Translations under genes and position numbers: made by a program | Notes under the pieces: model-generated | The model's input: the letters and a program-made list of their open reading frames with translations, nothing else | What the model was told of the DNA's origin: nothing | Database searches by the model: none | DNA from: an uncultured Lachnospiraceae bacterium | Lineage (GTDB): Bacteria; Bacillota; Clostridia; Lachnospirales; Lachnospiraceae | Reading direction: 5' to 3' | Assembly: GCA_910578175.1 (NCBI GenBank) | Contig: CAJTPF010000021.1 | Location: 1 to 53,748 of the forward strand | Length of the DNA stretch: 53,748 bases | Shown here: piece by piece, positions 36,183-44,802 of the stretch | Numbering within the stretch: the stretch's first letter is position 1 | Layout of the letters: each line of letters begins with the position of its first letter

Positions 36183-38282
36183 TTACTCGGAATCTGTAAG
36201 ATTTTGAATATCCTGCTGAAATTTAAAATAATCCTCCGGAATACCTATATCAATAAAATATCCTTCATTCACGAAACCGCTGATAGAGCAGTCCTGCTTC
36301 AGAAGTTCGGGAATCACTTCATTTTCCAGAGAAACCTTTCCTTCCGGAATATGATCAAATATCCGGGTCGTCATATAATAAATACCGCCGTTTATGGTTC
36401 CTGCAATTTTTTTCGGTTTCTTTTTCCCTTTTTTCTTCGAACTGGTTTTTAAATCCTCGTTCGTTTTGATCTCCGTCTTTTCATTAAAGGCCGTAAGTCT
36501 GTCGCCGTCCAGAACCGCCCTGCCGTACCGAGAAACATCCTCTACCCTGCGAAGAACCAGTGTCATGATACTGTCGTTTTTTTCATTCAGCTCTTCTAAT
36601 CTGCCATAGTCTATCTTATAATAGGTATCCCCGTTCAGGACATAAAAACCCTTTCCGTTTATTAACCTGGAAGCATTCTTTATTGCCCCTGCCGTTCCCA
36701 GCTGTCCGTCTTCGTAGGAATACTGAATATTCATCTGAAACCGGGAGCCGTCGCCAAAATGATCTTCTATCATGGAACCTTTGTATCCCACGGCAAAGAT
36801 TATATGGGTGATCCCGTTTTTCTTTAATTCCTCCAGCACATATTCCAAAAACGGTTTCTCATTGACCAGAGCCATGGGCTTCGGTCTGTCATTTACCACG
36901 CTTTTCAGTCTGGTCCCAAGCCCCCCTGCCAGAATCACCGCCTGTGTGCAGATTTTTTCGGAATTCTCCTGTTCCGGTTCTCCTTTATACATATACATTA
37001 CGGCAAAAACATTATATTGCAGTGCCATCACCGCATATACATATACCAGTATTTCAAAATCCTGGACAAAAGGAAGCGAAAAGAATCCCGTCAGCACGAT
37101 CAGTATCACCGCACTGATAAACAGCCTGCGGGAATTCCGTCTGCTACGGAACTCACGGATATTATCAAACAAAACTTTCAGATAACTTCCGAAATAAACG
37201 AGGCTTCCGATGATTCCTACTTCATATGTCATGAGAAAATATGCTGATTCCGTCAGATTCGGGTCCTTCATGAAAACCAACGCTCTGGGACCGTTTTCTC
37301 CCATTCCCATTCCCAGCGGATACATAAATATATTTTCAACCGAAGCCACCAGCGAATCAATATGTCCATTGACGGAACTGTCCTCTCCGTTTAGGGTACT
37401 GACCACCAAATGAATGAGCGCCATGGATATATCAAAAGAAAGAAAGATTCCGTCCAAAATGATAAAAGCCAGAAGAATCATTCCCGCCGACTTCAGCACG
37501 AATATTAACTTCTTTCCGGTCCATGTGATCATATTAAAACTGTATATCATCAATCCTGCACATACAGCGATCCATGCGGTTCTGGAAAAAGTAACCAGAA
37601 GCGCCGCTGACGTAAGCGCAACGGTAACCGAAACAAATACCCGGTTAATATTTAATTTTTTATACATAAACAATATAACCAGTAAGACTATGGCCAGATA
37701 CAGACCGCAGGTATTTGGTGCGGCAAAGGTACTGACCAGTCTCTGAAAGTTTCCAAGCCTGGCAATATAGAATTCATCATTCAGTCTTAAAGGACCCCAT
37801 TTTCTGGTTGTCGGATAACCCAGTTTCATAAGGAATCCGTCGCCTAAAAACTGGCATTGAATCAGTCCCCACAGGCTTAATACAGCCGTATTGGCCATGA
37901 TCAGTATCAGTATCCTTCGGAAATAGCTTTCCGAAAATTCCATACTGCGTATCACCGGAACCAACAGCAGCGGCATGAAATAGATTCTTCCGATGTATGC
38001 GGCCTGATATACATTGTTACTGGTACATATGTATATGAACTCTATAATAGCATAGACAATTAACATCAGTTCAAATACATTAGGCTTAAATAAACGTTTT
38101 GTCTGCCGGTAATCCTGAAAGATCTTTATCAGAAACAGTAAAAACAATATGCCGATCATGCCTTCTTTCCAGAACCGGATTCCCGGAACGGTATCGCCTA
38201 TCACATATGTAAACATCGTATGATAGGGCAACAGCAATAATAATATTGCCAAAAGCCATTTCTGCCATTTTAATACTTTCAA
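36183..38282 (-). CDS. fusion of Wzy/O-antigen-ligase-like membrane protein with HddC-type nucleotidyltransferase
   Basis: One frame of 699 residues carries two functions. Residues 1-430 have about 10-11 membrane segments and a large outer loop (about 285-345), the plan of Wzy polymerases and WaaL ligases. Residues 446-690 are a sugar-1-phosphate nucleotidyltransferase: LAGGLGTRL (451-459), KPM (468-470), and metal-binding D552 in LNGDTYY. By context it is HddC, making GDP-D-glycero-alpha-D-manno-heptose. A lysine-rich insert (about 612-625, SSKKKGKKKPKK) interrupts the transferase domain. The start is TTG with GAGGTG upstream, three bases after the previous stop. No stop or frameshift separates the halves. 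Confidence 0.87.
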   Translation of the reverse strand: MKVLKWQKWLLAILLLLLPYHTMFTYVIGDTVPGIRFWKEGMIGILFLLFLIKIFQDYRQTKRLFKPNVFELMLIVYAIIEFIYICTSNNVYQAAYIGRIYFMPLLLVPVIRSMEFSESYFRRILILIMANTAVLSLWGLIQCQFLGDGFLMKLGYPTTRKWGPLRLNDEFYIARLGNFQRLVSTFAAPNTCGLYLAIVLLVILFMYKKLNINRVFVSVTVALTSAALLVTFSRTAWIAVCAGLMIYSFNMITWTGKKLIFVLKSAGMILLAFIILDGIFLSFDISMALIHLVVSTLNGEDSSVNGHIDSLVASVENIFMYPLGMGMGENGPRALVFMKDPNLTESAYFLMTYEVGIIGSLVYFGSYLKVLFDNIREFRSRRNSRRLFISAVILIVLTGFFSLPFVQDFEILVYVYAVMALQYNVFAVMYMYKGEPEQENSEKICTQAVILAGGLGTRLKSVVNDRPKPMALVNEKPFLEYVLEELKKNGITHIIFAVGYKGSMIEDHFGDGSRFQMNIQYSYEDGQLGTAGAIKNASRLINGKGFYVLNGDTYYKIDYGRLEELNEKNDSIMTLVLRRVEDVSRYGRAVLDGDRLTAFNEKTEIKTNEDLKTSSKKKGKKKPKKIAGTINGGIYYMTTRIFDHIPEGKVSLENEVIPELLKQDCSISGFVNEGYFIDIGIPEDYFKFQQDIQNLTDSE

Positions 38283-38285
38283 CTG

Positions 38286-39173
38286 TTACACCTCTTCCTT
38301 CCGAATCAGACAACCTCTCCAAATTAACCTGTACAGAACATTAACGGCCAGAATATCCAGATTCATCAGGGATTCCTTCATAAACAGCCATTTTCTGCTT
38401 CTGTCCACTCTCTTATAATAGATCCTCCTCTTTATAAGACGTAAATCCTTTCCTGAAAAATCCGGGTTATTTCTCAGCAAGTGCAGCATTTCTCTGGTAG
38501 ACAGGAACATTTTATCATCATCCAGAGAATAATTTGTCCCCGTATATTTATGAACATAAACCATCTCCCGGCAGCTCACCATAACCGCCCCCGAGTTAAA
38601 CATAAGAAGCCATAAAAAATAATCATCCGTTCCGTTATGTTTCAGCGGATGGTTCAGCCAGTATTCCGGTATGGAAGATTTCCTGATGAGACATTGTCCC
38701 GGAGATACGATAAAATCCCGAATCCATTTGTATACAAAAGGTTTTGTTGCAAAGTCCTGTGAAAAGCCGTTTGCAAAGATATCTTCAGTGACCTTCTTTT
38801 TTTCAAACGTACCGTTTCCCAGCGCAATGTCTGCCCTGCCGACAGACTTTGCCAGCGCCCGGAGAGCCACACCTGTTAACAGGTCATCCTGATCCAGAAA
38901 CATTATATAGTCTCCTGTGGATTCCCGGTATCCGTTGATCCTGGATTTATGGATTCCAAAATTTCTGCTGTTTTCAATCACCTTTAACTGAAATCCCTGC
39001 ACAAGAGAAGCGTCATATTCCGGTACCTCCCATGGACTGTCATTGACCAGTACGACTTCTACGGAATTTCCCCTGATTTTAATAAATTCTTCTGCTGCCT
39101 GACTTATATTTTTTAAATAGCCGTTTAAATATTGGTTTCCTTCATATATCGGTGTGATAATTGATATTTTCAT
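38286..39173 (-). CDS. GT2-family glycosyltransferase
   Basis: This 295-residue GT-A enzyme opens with KISIITPIYEG, has the donor-binding acidic motif MFLDQDD (about residue 95) and the acceptor-side motif around NGTDDYFLW. It has no membrane segment and should act at the inner membrane face on the growing lipid-linked repeat. Sugar specificity is not readable. It lies three bases before the polymerase-HddC gene, so the two are coupled. Confidence 0.87.
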   Translation of the reverse strand: MKISIITPIYEGNQYLNGYLKNISQAAEEFIKIRGNSVEVVLVNDSPWEVPEYDASLVQGFQLKVIENSRNFGIHKSRINGYRESTGDYIMFLDQDDLLTGVALRALAKSVGRADIALGNGTFEKKKVTEDIFANGFSQDFATKPFVYKWIRDFIVSPGQCLIRKSSIPEYWLNHPLKHNGTDDYFLWLLMFNSGAVMVSCREMVYVHKYTGTNYSLDDDKMFLSTREMLHLLRNNPDFSGKDLRLIKRRIYYKRVDRSRKWLFMKESLMNLDILAVNVLYRLIWRGCLIRKEEV

Positions 39174-39199
39174 GCGAGAATCTCCATTCTGAAGTGAAT

Positions 39200-40237
39200 C
39201 TAACCATATAATCTGTATAATAAATACTTAACTTTTACAATGCACAGAACACCAAAATAAAAATCGTGTTTTGCAAAGATCAGCGCCATTTTCCTGGTCA
39301 GCGGAAGTGTAAGTTTTCCGGCCTTCATAATCGCTTCCAGATACGGCTCTGTTCCCGAAATCCTTTTCAGTTCCCGGACCTTTTCCCTGTAACTGTGTTT
39401 GTTCCTGGGACTGAATACAAAATGCATACACAGCATCAGATACGAAATAGCAGTAAAATCCAGATATGCAGCTTTTAACTCCTCTTTCAATTCAGGAACG
39501 GTCACTCCTTTAATATCTTCTTTTATCGCACAGAGCGTCTGATTATATCGGTTTAATGAATCTTTGTTATAACCTCTGACTGCCGAATCGGATACGAACC
39601 TGTAATGATAAAAAGGTCTGTCTATATATACCGCATAACGGATATCCGTATATAAACGGAAATTCAGTTCCGTGTCTTCTCCGTTGGTCAGTTCTTCCCT
39701 GTACCGTCTGCCTTCAAACAGTTCTCTTTTATATAATTTCATTGTGGTATATCCCATGATCCGCATATCACAGATCGGAAACTCCCGAAGGGGGCGGGTC
39801 CCTCCAACGGAATAGACTAACCCGTCTCCATGAAAGATACTGATATCTTCACGTTTTTTTTCATATTCCCTGGAAAACCGCCAGCCTACCATATCCGCCT
39901 TTTTTCGGACTGCCGCCCGGTATGCGGTCTCCAGACATTCCTTATCCATCCAGTCATCGGAATCCATAAAGCAGATATATTCTCCCTCTGCGGCATCCAG
40001 TCCTTTATTTCTTGCAGAAGATACGCCCCCGTTCTCCTTATGAAATGTCCGGATCCTGTCATCCGTTCCGGCCGCAGCTTCTACAGCTTCAAAAGTCTCT
40101 CTTCCGGAACCGTCGTCTATGATGATTATTTCAATATTTTTCAGCGTCTGTTCCGTTATGCTTGAGATACATTTTTTCAAATATTGTTCCCTAGTATTGA
40201 ACACCGGCACAATAACCGTCACCTTTGGTCTGCCCAT
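39200..40237 (-). CDS. GT2-family glycosyltransferase
   Basis: The ATG at 40237 (MGRPKVTVIVPVFN) has GGAGG six bases upstream; the frame extends 60 bases further without a usable site. The 345-residue product has the GT2 core (about 5-220) with CFMDSDDWMD and NGEDTELNFR, plus a helical C-terminal extension. It resembles capsule and teichoic glycosyltransferases of the EpsJ/TagF-adjacent type. Donor and acceptor are unknown. Confidence 0.87.
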   Translation of the reverse strand: MGRPKVTVIVPVFNTREQYLKKCISSITEQTLKNIEIIIIDDGSGRETFEAVEAAAGTDDRIRTFHKENGGVSSARNKGLDAAEGEYICFMDSDDWMDKECLETAYRAAVRKKADMVGWRFSREYEKKREDISIFHGDGLVYSVGGTRPLREFPICDMRIMGYTTMKLYKRELFEGRRYREELTNGEDTELNFRLYTDIRYAVYIDRPFYHYRFVSDSAVRGYNKDSLNRYNQTLCAIKEDIKGVTVPELKEELKAAYLDFTAISYLMLCMHFVFSPRNKHSYREKVRELKRISGTEPYLEAIMKAGKLTLPLTRKMALIFAKHDFYFGVLCIVKVKYLLYRLYG

Positions 40238-40262
40238 ACGAATCCTCCATGCCGAATTCCGG

Positions 40263-41423
40263 CTACCTGTTGGAGAGAAATAATCTCTCGTAATCACTTA
40301 CAATCTTATCCCAGCTGAAATGCTCTTTTATTCTGGCTTTGGCTTTCATTCCATACTCTTTCCGCTCTTTTTCCGGCAGATTTTCCAGCCTGTTCAGGAT
40401 CCCGGATAAACTTCCCGGCTCTTTTCCCCAGTAAACGGCCCCGTCTTCTCCCACTTCCCGGTTAAATCCTACCTTTACGAGAATATTCATATCCGTAGCG
40501 GCTAAAGATTCCAAAAGAGACGGATTGGTTCCGCCTACTTCGTGTCCGTGAATATAACCATACGCCTGCTCCCGGATCTTTTTCAGCAATTCTTTATCAT
40601 ATACGGTTCCCACAAACTTTATTCTGGAATCCCGGTCAAAACCGGTCTTTTGTTTCAATTCATTATAAAACCTGTTATGCTCGATATTGGTGATCAGCAC
40701 TAAATCTTTCCCGGTCCGGCTTTTCATAAACTCCGTAATCATTACTTCATAATTGTTTTCAGGTACAAATCTGCCTACTACCAGATAATATCCGTTGGGA
40801 ACCACCTTCTTCTCCCTGCACCAACGAAGAAATTTTTCATTGTCATTCTGCAGTACGGAGGCCTCGATCTCAGCTCCATATGCAATATATGTGGTCTTCG
40901 GATTAAATTTTTTATAATCTTTCTTAATGTATTTTTCAATATTTTTTGAATCGCAGATTAAAAGTTCTGCATGTTTTACCATATACTTTTCTGAGATCTT
41001 CCAGTATTTTTTTATCAGGAAATTCCATTTGGAACGTTTCCATTCATGCCCGTCCGGATTTACAAACAGACGACCGCCTAACAGCTCCAGCTGTTTTTTC
41101 AGATATCCGATAAACGGACCGATCCTGCAGGCCAGAACATAAATGATCGGATGCTCGATATGGTTCCTTCTGATATATTTCAGGCAATACCGAAAAGCCG
41201 CCAGATCATAATAAACAGCCTTGGCTGCACCAATCGGCGGAACTTTTATATTAAAGCAATGAGAATTATTATATGCAAACTCTTCCCTGTTATCTCCCAT
41301 GCAGGCAACATGATATTCAATAGCTTTATTTGTCTGCTTGGCTGTCAGATTATCGACAAAAGTCTCAAACCCGCCATATTTTGCCGGTATTCCTTTCGAA
41401 CCTATTATAAAAACATGCTGCAT
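40263..41423 (-). CDS. DUF1972-type glycosyltransferase (Cps2T/RgpA-like second-sugar transferase)
   Basis: This 386-residue GT-B enzyme has the DUF1972 N-terminal domain (IIGSKGIPAKYGGFETFV). Its C-terminal GT4 part has HGHEVGGTNPSLLE-type residues that bind the donor. In streptococci such proteins add rhamnose to the first sugar on the lipid carrier, and here it follows the initiating transferase as expected. No rml genes are in the window, so the donor may come from elsewhere or be another sugar. Confidence 0.88.
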   Translation of the reverse strand: MQHVFIIGSKGIPAKYGGFETFVDNLTAKQTNKAIEYHVACMGDNREEFAYNNSHCFNIKVPPIGAAKAVYYDLAAFRYCLKYIRRNHIEHPIIYVLACRIGPFIGYLKKQLELLGGRLFVNPDGHEWKRSKWNFLIKKYWKISEKYMVKHAELLICDSKNIEKYIKKDYKKFNPKTTYIAYGAEIEASVLQNDNEKFLRWCREKKVVPNGYYLVVGRFVPENNYEVMITEFMKSRTGKDLVLITNIEHNRFYNELKQKTGFDRDSRIKFVGTVYDKELLKKIREQAYGYIHGHEVGGTNPSLLESLAATDMNILVKVGFNREVGEDGAVYWGKEPGSLSGILNRLENLPEKERKEYGMKAKARIKEHFSWDKIVSDYERLFLSNR

Positions 41424-41480
41424 AACATTACCATTTTAACCCTTTCTCCCTGAAGGGCTGTCCTTTCCAAAGTAAATTAA

Positions 41481-42902
41481 CTATTTCGCACCCTTTCTTG
41501 CGAAAACAATGCCGATAGTCTTTAAAATGATTTTGATATCAAGAGCAAGACACCAATTATCAATATATTCCAAATCCAGTTTTACGACTTCTTCAAAATC
41601 TTCAATATCATTTCTTCCGCTTACCTGCCACATTCCTGTTATGCCCGGTTTCGTACTGAGCCTTCTCTTATGATAACCTTCGTATTTTTTAAATTCATCC
41701 ACTGTGGGGGGCCTGGTTCCCACAAGACTCATTTCTCCCTTAAGAACGTTCCAGAACTGGGGCATTTCATCAATACTTGTCTTGCGGATAAATTTTCCGA
41801 CATTGGTGATCCTTGGATCATCGGTAATCTTAAACATCAGACCATTCATTTCGTTTTTAGACATCAGTTCCTGCTTTCGCTCTTCCGCATCGGAATACAT
41901 GGAACGGAACTTATACATGTCAAAATACCGTCCGTTCTTTCCCACTCTCCGCTGTTTAAAAAATAAGGGGCCTTTTGATTCCAGCAACAGCGGCGGCGCC
42001 AGAAATATGGTAATGATCCCGGTCAGAGCCAGTCCTGCAATTGCACCAATGATATCCATCGCTCTCTTTATTATTAACTTATTATAATCGAAAAATGTAT
42101 TTGCAAAAGTAATTACAGGAATATCTCCCAGCATTGTTACAGTCTTATCAAATCCGTCAAAGTTTTCCAATACTTCTATATTCAGATGAACCGTGATCCC
42201 CATATTTTCGATCTGCATAATGATATCCCGCAACGACCTTCCCGTATGATACGGCACATTGATAAAGACATCATCGATGGGTTCTTTTTTAATGTATTCT
42301 ATCATATCATAAAAATTTGCAACCACCGGAACTCCCCGGATGACTTCACCGTGCTTCTCCGCATCAATAATGGCTATAGCCCGTACCGCACTGTTCCACT
42401 CATTTTTTTTCTGAAGCCTGATTAACATAGATTCCGCCCGCTCTTCGGTCGTAATGATGAACATCTGGGTATTTCCCTTCCTGTTCTTATAAACCGCAAC
42501 CAGATAATACCGGAACATGCAATGCCCCAGACACATCAGCAGAATATTAAAGAACACTGTGGAAACAAATACCCCACGGGAAATATATCCGGTTTCTCCT
42601 TTTAATACAAGCAAAACAGAGGCTACTGCCGCAAATAAAAGATTCATTTTGAAACAATGCATAAATTCAGCAAAAACGCCCCGTTTATTAAATTCTTTAT
42701 TTACATTAAAGAACAAAATCGTACCCAAAAACGAAAACAATATCAGTCCCAAATCATTTAAAACATCTTCCCGCGCAATAACCTGTATACCCTTATAAAC
42801 TTTCAGCCAGGTATAAGTGGCCAGTCCAAAGCTGATGATCACACTAAGAGTATCTATAATAAAAATAGCCAGATTTTTTACTTTTTCTTTATTTTGATAC
42901 AT
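41481..42902 (-). CDS. undecaprenyl-phosphate sugar-1-phosphate transferase (polyprenol-P hexose transferase)
   Basis: This protein of about 473 residues has four N-terminal membrane segments, a Rossmann-like middle region (about 125-250), a fifth membrane helix and the C-terminal catalytic domain (KRAMDIIGA, MYKFRSM, TSIDEMPQFWNVLKGEMSLVGTRP). This is the WbaP/CpsE type that starts repeat-unit synthesis. The ATG at 42902 is chosen; a GTG at 42959 would add 19 residues, and neither has an ideally spaced ribosome binding site. It is the first gene of the polysaccharide operon. Confidence 0.9.
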   Translation of the reverse strand: MYQNKEKVKNLAIFIIDTLSVIISFGLATYTWLKVYKGIQVIAREDVLNDLGLILFSFLGTILFFNVNKEFNKRGVFAEFMHCFKMNLLFAAVASVLLVLKGETGYISRGVFVSTVFFNILLMCLGHCMFRYYLVAVYKNRKGNTQMFIITTEERAESMLIRLQKKNEWNSAVRAIAIIDAEKHGEVIRGVPVVANFYDMIEYIKKEPIDDVFINVPYHTGRSLRDIIMQIENMGITVHLNIEVLENFDGFDKTVTMLGDIPVITFANTFFDYNKLIIKRAMDIIGAIAGLALTGIITIFLAPPLLLESKGPLFFKQRRVGKNGRYFDMYKFRSMYSDAEERKQELMSKNEMNGLMFKITDDPRITNVGKFIRKTSIDEMPQFWNVLKGEMSLVGTRPPTVDEFKKYEGYHKRRLSTKPGITGMWQVSGRNDIEDFEEVVKLDLEYIDNWCLALDIKIILKTIGIVFARKGAK

Positions 42903-42988
42903 GTATGTGTATTTCTGCCTTTCCTCATGTTTCGTATTTATATCTGAAAACCCAATCACCGTTTTATAAACTTAATTATATACTTTAA

Positions 42989-43017
42989 TTTATACCACAT
43001 TTATATGTCAACGTAAA
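42989..43017 (-). promoter_or_regulatory. promoter of the polysaccharide operon
   Basis: The minus strand reads TTTACG (43017-43012), 17 bases, TATAAA (42994-42989). A TTGACA lies between, but its spacing to any -10 is wrong. It drives the ten-gene operon toward 29216 and is divergent from the LCP promoter 30 bases away. Confidence 0.45.
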
Positions 43018-43046
43018 CACTTTAGAGAAATTTTTTATTTGATATA

Positions 43047-43075
43047 TTGGTTTTTAGTCTTATGTGTAGTATAAT
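43047..43075 (+). promoter_or_regulatory. promoter of the LCP gene
   Basis: TTGGTT (43047-43052), 17 bases, TATAAT (43070-43075) with an upstream TG-type extension. The -10 is the exact consensus. Divergent placement against the polysaccharide operon would allow shared control. Confidence 0.65.
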
Positions 43076-43152
43076 ACACTGGTTAAATAAAATTGATCCA
43101 GGGAGTTACGTTACTAACACATACATCAAAACGAAAAGAGGTTCCTTATATA

Positions 43153-44664
43153 ATGAAAAAACCATTTAAGAAACAACTGATCAAGTTTCTCAAAAGCAAA
43201 AAACTAGGATTTATTCTTGCTGCCGTCCAGTTTGTGATAACTGCCATGTTGCTGGGAATCCTGATTTACCTCAATATGATTCCTGCAAAATACTTTTTTC
43301 CGGTTACCGGCGTATTGCTGCTGCTTATCATTTATATTATTTTTACCCAGCACTCCAAAAAATTCCGGACCTTTGGAAAAATCTTATCTTTAATATTTTC
43401 CGTCTTGTTTGCGATTGCCACCGGAATGTTATTCCGCGCCAACGGAGTACTGGATTCCATTACGGGAGCGGACAAGAAGACCGACATCATTTCCGTATAT
43501 GTCATGGCCTCGGATCCGGCGGAATCCCTTGCCGATGCCGCCACATATAACTTCGGTATATTATCCTCTCTGGACCGGGAAAATACGGATAAAACCATTA
43601 CGGATATAAACAACGATCTGGGTACTTCCATTACGGTCACTGAATTCAGCGACACCCAGTCTCTTGCTGAAGCCTTATATTCCGGTAATATCCAGTCGAT
43701 GATCTTAAATGAGGCATTTGTTTCCACTATAGAGGATATTCAAAATGGTGACGGTTCTTATCCTTATATGTATTTTACCACAGATACGAAAAAACTATCC
43801 TCAAAAAAAATCATAACGCAGATCGACAGAGATACTTCTACAAATGTTGTAAAAGAACCGTTTATGATTTATCTCAGCGGTATAGACGTGGCCGGTTCCA
43901 TATCCACTACCAGCCGCAGCGATGTTAATATCATTGCCGTTGTAAATCCTGTAACCTATCAGATCCTGCTTCTGTCAACGCCGAGGGATTATTATGTACC
44001 GACCACGGTATCCGGCGGCGTCAGGGATAAATTAACCCATGCCGGCCGGTATGGCGTGGATTGTTCCATGGGAACGCTGGATATGCTATACGACATTAAT
44101 ATCAATTATTATTTCAAGGTGAACTTTACCGGTTTTACGGAAGTAATCGATGCACTGGGAGGTATTACGGTTCATTCGGATTATGATTTTGTCACCACCC
44201 ACGGCGGTGACCATATTACCGTCGGCGATAATTATCTCAACGGTAAGGAGGCCCTGGGCTTTGCCAGAGAACGATATGCCTTTGCAGACGGCGACCGCCA
44301 GCGGGGTCGAAACCAGATGGCGGTCATTACCGCAGTGATCAACAAAATGGCTTCTTCTGCCATCTTAAACAACTACTCCGGACTGATGTCCGGTCTGGAA
44401 GGAAGCTTTGAAACCAGTCTGTCCGCCGGAGATATTTCTTCGCTTGTTAAACTTCAGCTGGATAAAATGCCTTCCTGGAATGTAGTGTCCTACAGTGTAA
44501 ACGGCCCGGGAGATCACCAGACCACCTATTCTGCCCCACGGTTTAAAGCCTGGGTCATGCAGCCCAACGAAACCTATATCCAGAATGCAAAAGTTCTGAT
44601 CGATCAGGTAATGAGGGGAGAAATTATAAATACGGATGTATTACAGGATGCTCCGAATTACTAA
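43153..44664 (+). CDS. LytR-CpsA-Psr (LCP) family glycopolymer ligase, CpsA-like
   Basis: The ATG at 43153 (MKKPFKKQ) follows GAGG, giving 503 residues. Two or three N-terminal membrane helices (about 15-95) are followed by an extracytoplasmic accessory domain (about 115-235) and the LCP catalytic domain (about 250-420). The LCP domain has the conserved SRSDVN, STPRDYYV and the arginine-rich RERYAFADGDRQRGRNQ. LCP enzymes move lipid-PP-linked polymers onto peptidoglycan. Its place beside the capsule operon suggests it attaches that glycan. Confidence 0.92.
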   Translation: MKKPFKKQLIKFLKSKKLGFILAAVQFVITAMLLGILIYLNMIPAKYFFPVTGVLLLLIIYIIFTQHSKKFRTFGKILSLIFSVLFAIATGMLFRANGVLDSITGADKKTDIISVYVMASDPAESLADAATYNFGILSSLDRENTDKTITDINNDLGTSITVTEFSDTQSLAEALYSGNIQSMILNEAFVSTIEDIQNGDGSYPYMYFTTDTKKLSSKKIITQIDRDTSTNVVKEPFMIYLSGIDVAGSISTTSRSDVNIIAVVNPVTYQILLLSTPRDYYVPTTVSGGVRDKLTHAGRYGVDCSMGTLDMLYDININYYFKVNFTGFTEVIDALGGITVHSDYDFVTTHGGDHITVGDNYLNGKEALGFARERYAFADGDRQRGRNQMAVITAVINKMASSAILNNYSGLMSGLEGSFETSLSAGDISSLVKLQLDKMPSWNVVSYSVNGPGDHQTTYSAPRFKAWVMQPNETYIQNAKVLIDQVMRGEIINTDVLQDAPNY

Positions 44665-44685
44665 ATAACCGAAAATAACCAATAA

Positions 44686-44739
44686 AAACAGATGTTACAA
44701 AACCTGTATTCTCCAGGTTTTATAACATCTGTTTTTTTT
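44686..44739. terminator. bidirectional terminator between the LCP gene and the EAL gene
   Basis: A stem of about 22 bases (from AAAACAGATGTTA onward, one mismatch) with a short loop is followed by eight T on the plus strand. On the minus strand the stem ends in TTTTTATT. It serves the two convergent genes. Confidence 0.85.
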
Positions 44740-44802
44740 AACTTTAAACGGAGACTCCGGTTAAAGATGCCAAACATACATATGGCAGGATCATCAAAAG
44801 AA

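Noticed and set aside
43007..43012. TTGACA upstream of the polysaccharide operon
   Set aside because: Its distance to any -10 is 11 or about 25 bases; the TTTACG/TATAAA pair with 17 bases fits better.
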